The position numbers and the translations under genes were made by a program. Below are positions 38,362 to 47,208 of a stretch of 64,000 nt of DNA, piece after piece. Below the pieces are notes generated by a model. The model did no database searches and was not told the origin of the DNA. It saw only the letters and a list, made by a program, of their open reading frames with translations. Within the stretch, counting starts at the first letter, position 1. Each line of letters begins with the position of its first letter. This DNA is from Dokdonia sp. (GTDB lineage Bacteria; Bacteroidota; Bacteroidia; Flavobacteriales; Flavobacteriaceae), in assembly GCA_020630915.1 (NCBI GenBank), contig JAHDIF010000005.1:142032-206031 (forward strand), given 5' to 3'.

Positions 38362-38396
38362 TAGTACAATAAAATTATAAACTTAAACTTATTTAT

Positions 38397-39323
38397 ATGA
38401 AAGTTACTGTAGTTGGAGCAGGAGCCGTAGGGGCGAGCTGTGCAGAGTATATAGCAATTAAGAATTTTGCTAGTGAAGTAGTATTGTTAGATATTAAAGA
38501 AGGATATGCAGAGGGTAAGGCAATGGATTTAATGCAAACAGCTTCTCTTAATGGGTTTGACACTAAACTTACTGGTTCAACGAGTGATTATTCAAAAACG
38601 GCCAATAGTGACATTGCTGTTATTACCTCTGGAATTCCTAGAAAGCCTGGAATGACACGAGAAGAACTCATAGGAATAAATGCAGGGATTGTAAAATCTG
38701 TTGCAACGAGTCTTGTAGAACACTCTCCAAATGTAATTTTAATTGTAGTATCTAATCCTATGGATACAATGACTTATTTAACACATAAAGTTACGGGATT
38801 ACCGAAGCATAGAATTATAGGTATGGGAGGAGCTTTAGATAGTGCACGCTTTAAGTATAGACTTGCACAAGCTTTAGAAGCACCTATATCAGATGTAGAT
38901 GGTATGGTAATAGGAGGGCACTCAGATAAAGGTATGGTGCCATTGACCCGTTTGGCTACTAGAAACTCTGTTCCAGTATCAGAATTTATTAGTGAAGAAA
39001 GACTGAATCAAGTAAAAGAAGATACCAAGGTAGGAGGTGCTACACTTACAAAATTATTGGGAACTTCAGCTTGGTATGCACCAGGAGCTGCGGTAAGTGG
39101 TTTAGTGCAAGCAATCGCTTGTGACCAGAAGAAAATTTACCCTTGTTCAACTCTTCTAGATGGAGAATACGGTTTAAATGACTTATGTATTGGAGTGCCC
39201 GTAGTTTTAGGAAGAAACGGCATTGAGAAAATAGTAGAAATAGATCTTTCAGAAGCAGAGAAGACCCACTTGAAAGAAAGTGCAGAAGGAGTACAAAAAA
39301 CAAATGGATTGTTAGAAATCTAA
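38397..39323 (+). CDS. mdh: Malate dehydrogenase
   Basis: It interconverts malate and oxaloacetate with NAD (TCA cycle). The 308-aa LDH-like protein starts with the Rossmann loop VVGAGAVGASCAEY, has the substrate loop GIPRKPGMTREEL (arginines typical of malate rather than lactate), VVSNPMDTMTYLT, and the catalytic His in VIGGHSDKGMVP, where the usual GGHGDTMVP is slightly altered. Length fits the LDH-like prokaryotic MDH group. It stands alone, followed by a palindrome copy and a strong terminator. Confidence 0.96.
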   Translation: MKVTVVGAGAVGASCAEYIAIKNFASEVVLLDIKEGYAEGKAMDLMQTASLNGFDTKLTGSTSDYSKTANSDIAVITSGIPRKPGMTREELIGINAGIVKSVATSLVEHSPNVILIVVSNPMDTMTYLTHKVTGLPKHRIIGMGGALDSARFKYRLAQALEAPISDVDGMVIGGHSDKGMVPLTRLATRNSVPVSEFISEERLNQVKEDTKVGGATLTKLLGTSAWYAPGAAVSGLVQAIACDQKKIYPCSTLLDGEYGLNDLCIGVPVVLGRNGIEKIVEIDLSEAEKTHLKESAEGVQKTNGLLEI

Positions 39324-39335
39324 TAAGCCTATTAC

Positions 39336-39349
39336 GCTTTCGCGAAAGC
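39336..39349. repeat. Dispersed palindrome copy 12 (14 bp core), intergenic
   Basis: gctttcgcgaaagc lies 13 bp after the mdh stop and a few bases before the mdh terminator. Confidence 0.95.
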
Positions 39350-39354
39350 AAAAC

Positions 39355-39394
39355 AAAAAGGTCATTCTGTAAAGAGTGGCCTTTTTGTTTTTTT
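39355..39394 (+). terminator. Terminator of mdh
   Basis: aaaaaggtca / tggcctttttg stem (one G-U), followed by a long T tract. Confidence 0.85.
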
Positions 39395-39540
39395 AAGTCT
39401 GAAAATAATTAAACACTTTTGTTAAAAAGGTGACTTTTTTGACTAGGATTGTTAATTTTTAGTGTTGCCCGTCGATCTTTAACTTTTTTTTTACTTTATC
39501 TTATTACATTAGAGGTATTCAATTAACTAATAACTTTATT

Positions 39541-42500
39541 ATGAACAAAACTACATTTCAAGACTTACGAAAATTCTTCGGCGTATTTGTGTTGACTGCA
39601 TTATTTTCTTTAGCTCTTAGCGCGCAGAATAATCCTTATGCGATTCAGTTTCAAAATGATTATGTATCTCTCGATGAAAATATTGATACTTTTCAATGGA
39701 ACGACTTGAGTCAAGAACTTAAAATATCTAATGGTTTTTACACCTGGGTACAATTTTATCAAACACCCGCTCAAACTATTCAAGATGGACTAAAGACAAT
39801 GGGAGTCGAGATTATTGAATACGTTGGTTCAAAAACGTATCTCTTATTTATTCCTACCAGTGTATCACCTTCTTATTTACAAAGTAAAGGTGTTAGAGCG
39901 GTTACGAATGTCGAAGGTGCCTATAAATTATCTGAAGATTTACGTCTCGGGATAATAGGGGATTGGGCTGTTCAAGGAGATCAAATTTTAGTAACACTCC
40001 AGTATCATGATAAGGTAAGTTCTGACTATGTGATTCAGGACCTTGCAGCAAAACAAATTAGTGTAAAGCAAGAATATAAAGGATTCAACAACATAGATTT
40101 ATACATTCCTAGTAACTGTCTTGATGCTTTAGTAGAGTTACCTTATGTAAAATATGTTGAGGTCATTGCCGCGCCAGCCGTAAAAGAAGATACTCCAGCA
40201 AGGGTATTACATAGAGCTGCTGGATTAGACACACAAACAGATGCTGGAAGAAATTATACGGGTGATGGTATTGGTGTTTTGGTAAGAGACGATGGGATTG
40301 TAGGACCGCATATAGATTTCCAAGGAAGGATAGATAATTCACAAGCATCAGGAAGTGGTCAAACACATGGTGATGGTGTAGCAGGAATACTTGCAGGTGC
40401 AGGAAATCTAAATCCTAATAATAGAGGTATGGCAGCGGGCGCAAATGTGTTTGTTTCTAATTATGCGGCAAATTTTCAAGATACGGCAACAGTAAACTGG
40501 ATCAATGATGGAAGTGTTCAGATCACAAACTCATCATATGGAGATGGATGTAATGGAGGGTACACTACAGGAACTCAAACGGTAGATCAGCAAATAGAAG
40601 ACACTCCAAGTTTATTGCACGTTTTCTCTTGTGGAAACTCAGGAGGAAATAACTGTAATTATGGTGCTGGCACAGGATGGGGGACAATCACAGGAGGACA
40701 CAAGCAAGGGAAAAATGTTATAGCAACAGCTAATGTGTTTTTTGATGGTTCTTTAGTTGGATCAAGTAGTTGGGGCCCTGCGACAGATGGCCGTATTAAG
40801 CCAGATATTGCTGCAAACGGACAAAACCAGATTTCTACAAATGAGAATAATGGGTATCTTTCTTTTGGAGGTACATCAGGAGCGTCTCCAGGAATCGCTG
40901 GTGTTTCAGCACAACTATATGAATTATACGGTGAGTTTAATGGAGGAGAATTGCCAGAATCTGCTCTAATTAAGGCAGCCTTATTAAATACCGCAAACGA
41001 TGCCGGTAATGTAGGACCAGATTTTAAATTTGGATGGGGTATTGTAAACGGGCTAAGAGCTGGAAAACTTCTCGAGGACGGACGTTTCCTTAGTGGTGGT
41101 GCTACACAGGGATCAACAAATACTCATACTATTAATGTGCCGGCAGGAACTACACAAGTTCGTTTTATGGCATATTGGGCAGACACACCAGCAGCTGCAG
41201 GAGCAACAACAGCTTTGGTAAACGACTTAGACTTGGTAGTAACGAGTCCTTCTTCTACAGATCTATTACCTTGGGTATTGGATCCTACTCCTAACCCTAC
41301 AAATTTAAATACACCTGCCACTACAGGTGTAGACCACTTAAATAATATGGAGCAAGTATTAATAAATACTCCAGAAGCTGGAGACTATACGATTACGATA
41401 ACTGGTTTTGACGTTCCCGTAGGTCCTCAAAAATATTATGTTGTTTACGAAATTATTACTGACCAGCTTGCCGTAACTCATCCTAACGATGGAGAAAGCA
41501 TGGTACCAGGAACCAACGAAGTAATACATTGGGATGCCGTGAATACAACAGAAGATTTTGTTGTAGATTATTCATTAGATGGAGGTGCCACTTACACAAA
41601 TATTACAACTGTTGCCTCTGGTACGGATTTTTTTGTATGGAACGTTCCTGCAGAAGTATCAGGTCAGGCAAAAGTTAGGGTGACTAGTGGCGCAGTGTCA
41701 GATGTGTCTGATGGTTTGTTCTCTATAGCAGACCAAGTAACCGGACTGGCTATAGAATCTGCTTGTCCTACAGAAGCAACATTTACGTGGGATGCCCTAG
41801 ATGGAGCAGAGAGTTATGATTTATATATTTTAGGTGATGAGTATATGGAAGTGGTTGGAACATCTACTACAAATAGTGTAACAGTTCCTATCAGTAGTTT
41901 AGATGCTGAAATATGGTATGCGATTACGGCGAGTAATGCAACCTTGGGATGGACTAACGAGCGTACCATCGCTACTTTTTATGAAGGAGGATTACTTAAT
42001 TGTACTCTCAATAACGATCTTACGGTTACACAAATTTTAAGTGATACAAATAATTTCTCTGGAGCGTGCGGCAATGCAGATGGGATTGTAAGTGCAACCA
42101 TAGAGAATAACGGAATTGGAGATCAAACGGATTTTACTGTATCGTATCAACTGTCAGGTCAGAGTGCAGTTGAGGAAACTTTTACAGGGACATTGGCGCC
42201 AGGAGCATCTGTTGACTATGATTTTGCAACAATTTTGGACATCCCAACTTCTGGTGCTTATACCCTTGAGGTAAGTGTTAGTGCTGCTGGAGATGAATAT
42301 TTAGAAAATGATTCTTTAAGTACGGACTTTTACGTACAGACATCTGTTACATCCACACCGTTTGTAGAAGACTTTGAAACTGCAGGATTCCCGGCAGATG
42401 GGTGGAATATTCTTAACCCAGATGGAGAAGATACTTGGCAACAAGAAAGCGTGACAGGAAGTGATGGAACTTTTACTACCACTGGATTTATAGATAACTT

Positions 42501-43140
42501 TTCATATAATGGGGGTGGATCTGAGGATATTATTGAGACCGTAGTTTTTGATCTGAGTTCAGGTCAAGACCCGATACTAAAATTTGACTTGGCCAAAGCA
42601 CAATATTCGGCTGGCTTTAGTGATGGAATGCGAGTAGAAGTATCTGTAGATTGTGGCGGTACCTACACAACAATCTATGAGAAAGATGGTTTAGACTTGT
42701 CTACCTTAGATAATTATACAACTGCAAATTGGTCACCTACATCTGCCAATGATTGGAGAACGGAGGAAATCGATCTAACGCCTTATCAAGGAGGCACTGC
42801 TATATTTAGAATTATAAATATTTCTGGTTTTGGAAATGGTACTTTCATAGATAATGTGAATGTAGAGAACGTACTTTCTGTAGAAGAAAATGAGCTTACA
42901 GGAATTGCTGTATTTCCTAATCCGGCGAGTAATCTTGTAAGCGTTGCGTTACCTAACACAATGACAGGTATTACTTCGTTTGAGATTACTAACAATTTGG
43001 GTCAGGTAGTATCTAGAAAAGAGAGCTCGGTTGTAGGGGGCGCAGTAAGTATAGATATTTCTAGCCTTTCTAGAGGTTTATATTTTATCGCTATAGAGAA
43101 TGCGGGTAGTCGTGCTGTAAAGAAACTTATTGTAAGATAG
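39541..43140 (+). CDS. Secreted S8 subtilisin-like serine peptidase with T9SS C-terminal sorting domain
   Basis: The 1199-aa protein has a signal peptide (about 1-29), an inhibitor-like N-terminal region to about 225, and a subtilase domain with Asp250/Asp251 (VRDDGIVGPH), His276 (QTHGDGVAGILAG) and Ser446 (FGGTSGASPGIAG). The catalytic motif is GTSGAS rather than GTSMAA. It is followed by a pre-peptidase C-like domain, Ig/fibronectin-like domains, a CARDB-like segment, a MAM-like domain (FDLSSGQDPILKFDLAKA) and a type A sorting domain (VFPNPASNLVSV, then ISSLSRGLYFIAIENAGSRAVKKLIVR). It should pass through Sec and the type IX system to the cell surface or medium, where it digests protein. 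Confidence 0.95.
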   Translation: MNKTTFQDLRKFFGVFVLTALFSLALSAQNNPYAIQFQNDYVSLDENIDTFQWNDLSQELKISNGFYTWVQFYQTPAQTIQDGLKTMGVEIIEYVGSKTYLLFIPTSVSPSYLQSKGVRAVTNVEGAYKLSEDLRLGIIGDWAVQGDQILVTLQYHDKVSSDYVIQDLAAKQISVKQEYKGFNNIDLYIPSNCLDALVELPYVKYVEVIAAPAVKEDTPARVLHRAAGLDTQTDAGRNYTGDGIGVLVRDDGIVGPHIDFQGRIDNSQASGSGQTHGDGVAGILAGAGNLNPNNRGMAAGANVFVSNYAANFQDTATVNWINDGSVQITNSSYGDGCNGGYTTGTQTVDQQIEDTPSLLHVFSCGNSGGNNCNYGAGTGWGTITGGHKQGKNVIATANVFFDGSLVGSSSWGPATDGRIKPDIAANGQNQISTNENNGYLSFGGTSGASPGIAGVSAQLYELYGEFNGGELPESALIKAALLNTANDAGNVGPDFKFGWGIVNGLRAGKLLEDGRFLSGGATQGSTNTHTINVPAGTTQVRFMAYWADTPAAAGATTALVNDLDLVVTSPSSTDLLPWVLDPTPNPTNLNTPATTGVDHLNNMEQVLINTPEAGDYTITITGFDVPVGPQKYYVVYEIITDQLAVTHPNDGESMVPGTNEVIHWDAVNTTEDFVVDYSLDGGATYTNITTVASGTDFFVWNVPAEVSGQAKVRVTSGAVSDVSDGLFSIADQVTGLAIESACPTEATFTWDALDGAESYDLYILGDEYMEVVGTSTTNSVTVPISSLDAEIWYAITASNATLGWTNERTIATFYEGGLLNCTLNNDLTVTQILSDTNNFSGACGNADGIVSATIENNGIGDQTDFTVSYQLSGQSAVEETFTGTLAPGASVDYDFATILDIPTSGAYTLEVSVSAAGDEYLENDSLSTDFYVQTSVTSTPFVEDFETAGFPADGWNILNPDGEDTWQQESVTGSDGTFTTTGFIDNFSYNGGGSEDIIETVVFDLSSGQDPILKFDLAKAQYSAGFSDGMRVEVSVDCGGTYTTIYEKDGLDLSTLDNYTTANWSPTSANDWRTEEIDLTPYQGGTAIFRIINISGFGNGTFIDNVNVENVLSVEENELTGIAVFPNPASNLVSVALPNTMTGITSFEITNNLGQVVSRKESSVVGGAVSIDISSLSRGLYFIAIENAGSRAVKKLIVR

Positions 43141-43151
43141 ATGATGTAATA

Positions 43152-43169
43152 ACGCTTTCGCGAAAGCGT
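43152..43169. repeat. Dispersed palindrome copy 13 (18 bp perfect), intergenic
   Basis: acgctttcgcgaaagcgt lies 12 bp after the subtilase stop and 13 bp before its terminator. Confidence 0.95.
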
Positions 43170-43181
43170 AACCAGATTAAT

Positions 43182-43213
43182 AAAGGCAAGCTCAACAGCT
43201 TGCCTTTTTAATT
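43182..43213 (+). terminator. Terminator of the subtilase gene
   Basis: Perfect 11-bp stem aaaggcaagct / agcttgccttt with a 4-nt loop and a T tract. Confidence 0.92.
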
Positions 43214-43267
43214 TTAAACTACGAGAAATCACAATGACTGCGGGTAGGTGGTTATATGTAAAAAAGA

Positions 43268-43299
43268 TTGGGCGAATCCTTATTGATCAACTATATTTG
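43268..43299 (+). promoter_or_regulatory. Promoter upstream of the small exported protein and secDF
   Basis: TTG at 43268-43270, a 21-bp spacer, then TATATTTG at 43292-43299, a full match to the Bacteroidota -33/-7 pattern. Confidence 0.6.
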
Positions 43300-43356
43300 C
43301 ACGTTTTATAGGACCAAAATTTGGTAATTGATAAAACCTCCCTTTCTTTTAGGTAT

Positions 43357-43965
43357 ATGAAGAACACGTGGTTTGTAAGTTTATTAGTAATTGCACTGGC
43401 TGTCCTTGGTGTTAGTCTAGACACGTCTTCTATTGCCAATCAAGAAATCGTTTTAAAGTTTAATAACCTTGATATTCCTGAAAATGAAAGCCAGGAAGTT
43501 ATTGAATTTGTAAAGAGTCAGTTGAAAAATATTGCGGTAAGCAATATTAAAATCTCCAAAGGAGATGATGGTGTTTTGAAGATCACATATCATAGTGATT
43601 TAGATATCAAAATTATCAAAGAAGCTCTGTCTAAAAAAAATAGGCTAGTTGTAGAGAATGATGCATCGGGTTCGGATAAAGAATATCCATTTTCTAATGA
43701 AGAAAGCCCTGCAGGGTATGAATTAGATGTCTTTGAAATACAATCAGTAAAAAATGGTATAGATGCCTCAGGTACTGTAGTTGAGGTAAAGAGTGAAATT
43801 ATACGATTTTTTACTCCGGACGCTTTTCCAGTGCTAGAAACATTAGAAGAGAAACACTCTTCAATTGTCCAAACATTACATATTGTTTGTAACGCAAGAA
43901 CACAAGCAATACAAGTAGGTTTTTGTAATGTTCCTGAAGCGAGGGCAGGACCTAAGAATGCATAG
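43357..43965 (+). CDS. Small exported or membrane-anchored protein, unknown function
   Basis: The 202-aa protein has one N-terminal hydrophobic segment (NTWFVSLLVIALAVLGVSL) and a soluble remainder. Residues about 35-90 (ENESQEVIEFVKSQLKNIAVSNIKIS, then VLKITYHSDLDIKIIKEAL) look like a ferredoxin-like alpha-beta unit. The ATG at 43357 is chosen over a TTG at 43321, because it places the hydrophobic segment at the N-terminus and leaves a 5' leader after the promoter. It sits about 106 bp before secDF and may share its transcript. I do not recognise the family. Confidence 0.7.
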   Translation: MKNTWFVSLLVIALAVLGVSLDTSSIANQEIVLKFNNLDIPENESQEVIEFVKSQLKNIAVSNIKISKGDDGVLKITYHSDLDIKIIKEALSKKNRLVVENDASGSDKEYPFSNEESPAGYELDVFEIQSVKNGIDASGTVVEVKSEIIRFFTPDAFPVLETLEEKHSSIVQTLHIVCNARTQAIQVGFCNVPEARAGPKNA

Positions 43966-44071
43966 ACGTTCTAGTCTATAACCCTAAAAATTACTTTTTA
44001 AATTATTAAATAACGATCAAGACGTTACACATTCAAGTTGATTTGGGTAACAGATCACAAAATCAATTACA

Positions 44072-47065
44072 ATGCAAAATAAAGGACTCATAAGAGTATT
44101 TGCGATTATTTTCGGACTGGTGTGTTTGTACACACTATCCTATTCTTATTTTACAAATAAGACAGAAGCAGAAGCAAAAGCCTATGCGATCTCAAAAGCT
44201 GGAGAAGATTCAGATTTAAGAGATGTTGTAGAAAGAGCCTATATAGATAGTATAGGAAATACACCCATCTTTGCAGGAATCACTTACAATGACGCAAAAG
44301 AAAAAGAACTTAAAAAAGGATTAGACCTTAAAGGAGGGATCAATGTAATACTTCAAGTAAGTATTCGAGATATTTTAGGAGGATTATCTAATGAGAGTAA
44401 TGACCCTGCATTTATTGCGGCCTTAAATGCGACAGATGAGTTGCAAAAAAATAGCCAGAACACTTATTTTGAAGATTTTGTTACTTCTTTTGAAGCACAA
44501 GGTGGAGATGCGCGACTTGCATCACCAGATATCTTTTCTAATGTTATTCTTGCAGATAAGGTAGACTCTTCTATGAGTAATGATGAGGTGTCTTCTGTTC
44601 TAGAAAAAGAGATTAAAGAGACGATCATCTCAGCTTTCGAAACATTACGTAACCGTATTGATAAGTTTGGTACAACGCAACCTAACATCCAGAGTTTAGG
44701 AGACAATGGACGTATATTAATAGAGCTTCCTGGAGCAAAGGATATGGAGCGCGTGGTTTCATTAGTGTCTAAAAAGGCACAATTAGAGTTTTATGAGACG
44801 CACTACGCAGGAGATGCTTTTAATTATTTAGGTCTTGCAAATCAAACATTAAAAAGTCTTGAAGTAGAGGATGAAAAAGAAGAAACAACAGAGGTAAAAG
44901 ACTCAACACTAGATGATACAGTAACTGATCTTTTAAAAGATGCAGATGAAGAGGTAGAAGAAGAAGAGCAAGATTTTGGACCGATATTTAATATTTTCCA
45001 ACCTAATCAGAGAGTTGCTCAATTTCCACAAGAGCCAACCGTAGGATATGCTTCCATTGCAGATACGGCAAAAATTAATGAATACTTAAGAAATCCAGCG
45101 GTAGTAAGACTACGTCCAGCTAACTTGCGTTATGCTAAATTTGCATGGGGAGTGCCGCAAGCTGAAGGTAGTGAAGTAGTACCACTATATGCATTAGAAT
45201 CCAATAGATCTGGCGCGCCAGCGATGGATGGCGATGTGGTAAATGATTCAAGACAGCAGTTTACACAAACACAACAGCCTTCAGTAGGTCTTGATTTTGA
45301 AGGTCAAGGAGTAGGCCAGTGGGCAAAGTTAACAAGAACAGTAGCCCAAAAAGGAAACGCGATTGCTATAGCTCTGGATAACACTGTTTATTCTGCGGCC
45401 ACAGCACGTGCTGAAATTAAAGGGGGTAGCACAGAGATTTCCGGAAACTTTACGGTAGCAGAAGCACAAGATCTTGCGACAGTCCTTAAAGCAGGTAAAC
45501 TTCCAGCTTCTGCAGAAGTGATCGAAGCAGAAGAAATTGGAGCTACGCTAGGACAAGAAGCCATTAATAGTGGTATTTTATCTTTCTTAATTGCATTAGC
45601 ACTTGTTCTTATATGGATGGTTTTCTATTATGGAAGAGCAGGAGTATATGCAGATATTGCTTTGGTTGTAAATATCTTATTCATTTTTGGAGTGCTAGCT
45701 GGTTTAGGAGCGGTACTTACCCTTCCTGGAGTTGCGGGTATCGTACTAACCATTGGTATGGCAGTAGATGCAAACGTACTTATCTTTGAACGTATACGTG
45801 AGGAGATACGCAAAGGGAAAGCACAAAAAGACGCTATTAAAGATGGATTTAATAATGCATTGTCTTCTATTCTGGATGCAAACATTACGACTTTCCTTAC
45901 AGCACTCATCCTCTTCTTATTCGGTACTGGACCCGTAAAAGGTTTTGCAGTAACCTTAATGGTAGGTATTGCAACCTCTTTATTCTGTGCGATCTTTATC
46001 ACACGTCTCTTTATAGATGGATATGGTAAAAATGGAAAATCACTTGCATTCTCTACTGGAATGACTAAAAACCTATTTACGGATACAAAAATAGATTTCT
46101 TAGGAAAGCGTAAGATTGCTTACGCCATCTCAGGAGTATTGGTGGCTATAGGAATTTTCTCTTTAGTATCTGGAGGATTAGATGCTGGTGTAGATTTTGT
46201 GGGAGGTCGTTCGTATACCGTACGTTTTGATCAACCAATGAATGCTCAAGAGGTAGGTGATAAATTGACTACAACTTTTGGTAGTGCTATCGTAAAGACC
46301 TACGGAGCAGATAATCAATTGAAGATTACAACAAAGCATCGTATTCAAGAAACAGGTGTTGAGGTAGATACTCAGGTGGAGAAACAACTTTTTGATGCGC
46401 TTGCAGAGTATTTACCAGCGGGTATCACATTTGATCAGTTCAGTAAGTCTTTTGAAGGCAAGGAAGTAGGAAAAATGAGTTACAACAAAGTAGGACCTAC
46501 TATTGCAGATGATATTAAGCGTGGAGCTTTACTCGCGGTTGTAGGATCACTTATTGTAGTGTTCCTTTATATCTTATTACGTTTCCGTAGATGGCAATTC
46601 TCTTTAGGAGCGGTAGCTGCAGTTTTTCATGATGTTGCGATTGTATTAGGAATCTTTGCATTAACCAAAAACTTAATGCCGTTTGATATGGAGGTAGATC
46701 AAAACTTTATTGCCGCTATCTTGACTGTAATTGGATACTCGCTCAATGATACCGTGGTAGTTTTTGACCGTATTCGTGAGTATATCAAAGAGCACGGGTC
46801 TACTAGAGGATTCTCAAAGCTCATTAATCAAGCATTAAATAGTACGTTGAGTCGTACATTAAATACCTCTGTAACTACGTTAATCGTACTTCTTGCGATT
46901 TTCTTCTTAGGAGCAGATTCTATTAGAGGATTAATGTTTGCATTGATAGTAGGTGTACTAGTAGGTACCTATTCTTCATTATTTATTGCAACGCCTGTTA
47001 TGTTTGACACGGTACAGAAAAAAGCATTAAAAGAAGAGAAAAAAGAAGAAGAGGAAGAAGCTTAA
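44072..47065 (+). CDS. secDF: Fused protein-export membrane protein SecDF
   Basis: It uses the proton gradient to complete Sec-dependent export. The 997-aa single chain joins SecD and SecF, as usual in Bacteroidota. The SecD half has the GLDLKGGINVILQV start, the P1 periplasmic domain with an acidic insert (about 265-310), LPGAKDMERV, the P1 head region, and VGMAVDANVLIFERIREE in the membrane part. The SecF half starts near 675 (FLGKRKIAYAISG) and contains GVDFVGGRSYTVRF, VGPTIADDIKRGA, GYSLNDTVVVFDRIREY and the TLSRTLNTSVTT block. About 12 membrane segments are visible. It is followed by a strong terminator and a palindrome copy, and then ftsY. Confidence 0.97.
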   Translation: MQNKGLIRVFAIIFGLVCLYTLSYSYFTNKTEAEAKAYAISKAGEDSDLRDVVERAYIDSIGNTPIFAGITYNDAKEKELKKGLDLKGGINVILQVSIRDILGGLSNESNDPAFIAALNATDELQKNSQNTYFEDFVTSFEAQGGDARLASPDIFSNVILADKVDSSMSNDEVSSVLEKEIKETIISAFETLRNRIDKFGTTQPNIQSLGDNGRILIELPGAKDMERVVSLVSKKAQLEFYETHYAGDAFNYLGLANQTLKSLEVEDEKEETTEVKDSTLDDTVTDLLKDADEEVEEEEQDFGPIFNIFQPNQRVAQFPQEPTVGYASIADTAKINEYLRNPAVVRLRPANLRYAKFAWGVPQAEGSEVVPLYALESNRSGAPAMDGDVVNDSRQQFTQTQQPSVGLDFEGQGVGQWAKLTRTVAQKGNAIAIALDNTVYSAATARAEIKGGSTEISGNFTVAEAQDLATVLKAGKLPASAEVIEAEEIGATLGQEAINSGILSFLIALALVLIWMVFYYGRAGVYADIALVVNILFIFGVLAGLGAVLTLPGVAGIVLTIGMAVDANVLIFERIREEIRKGKAQKDAIKDGFNNALSSILDANITTFLTALILFLFGTGPVKGFAVTLMVGIATSLFCAIFITRLFIDGYGKNGKSLAFSTGMTKNLFTDTKIDFLGKRKIAYAISGVLVAIGIFSLVSGGLDAGVDFVGGRSYTVRFDQPMNAQEVGDKLTTTFGSAIVKTYGADNQLKITTKHRIQETGVEVDTQVEKQLFDALAEYLPAGITFDQFSKSFEGKEVGKMSYNKVGPTIADDIKRGALLAVVGSLIVVFLYILLRFRRWQFSLGAVAAVFHDVAIVLGIFALTKNLMPFDMEVDQNFIAAILTVIGYSLNDTVVVFDRIREYIKEHGSTRGFSKLINQALNSTLSRTLNTSVTTLIVLLAIFFLGADSIRGLMFALIVGVLVGTYSSLFIATPVMFDTVQKKALKEEKKEEEEEA

Positions 47066-47083
47066 TTCATTTCTCAATACATC

Positions 47084-47118
47084 AAAAAACCCGTTGCTTT
47101 AGAGTGACGGGTTTTTTT
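47084..47118 (+). terminator. Terminator of secDF
   Basis: aaaaaacccgt / acgggttttttt stem with a 12-nt loop and seven T residues. Confidence 0.9.
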
Positions 47119-47124
47119 GTTTTT

Positions 47125-47142
47125 ATGCTTTCGCGAAAGCAT
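47125..47142. repeat. Dispersed palindrome copy 14 (18 bp perfect), intergenic
   Basis: atgctttcgcgaaagcat lies 7 bp after the secDF terminator and upstream of ftsY. Confidence 0.95.
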
Positions 47143-47178
47143 CATCCCTGCCATAATGGCTTTTTCCATAAAAGGCAC

Positions 47179-47186
47179 TATTTTTG
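47179..47186 (+). promoter_or_regulatory. Possible -7 box (TATTTTTG) of ftsY
   Basis: TAnnTTTG match about 23 bp before the ftsY ATG. The -33 element is not clear. Confidence 0.35.
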
Positions 47187-47208
47187 CCATCTCAACCAAA
47201 AAGAATCC

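Larger units (their letters stand above)
37924..38396. other. 473-bp AT-rich intergenic stretch with two + strand terminators
   Basis: No convincing protein gene is seen. It holds a terminator at 37957-37994 for the small acidic protein, a second strong terminator at 38252-38286 with no gene ending before it, and the mdh promoter box near 38354. A 48-codon + strand frame (38146-38292) runs through the second hairpin and looks like chance. A 101-aa minus-strand frame (38064-38369) is AT-driven and unlike any family I know. Confidence 0.6.

Noticed and set aside
38064..38369. Minus-strand 101-codon frame upstream of mdh
   Set aside because: It is AT-driven, without recognisable family sequence, overlaps two terminators on the other strand, and would cover the mdh promoter box.
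47104..47208. N-terminal extension of ftsY through the palindrome
   Set aside because: The extra residues are unlike FtsY, and they would be translated from just after the secDF terminator; MSFFKKIF at 47209 is the normal start.
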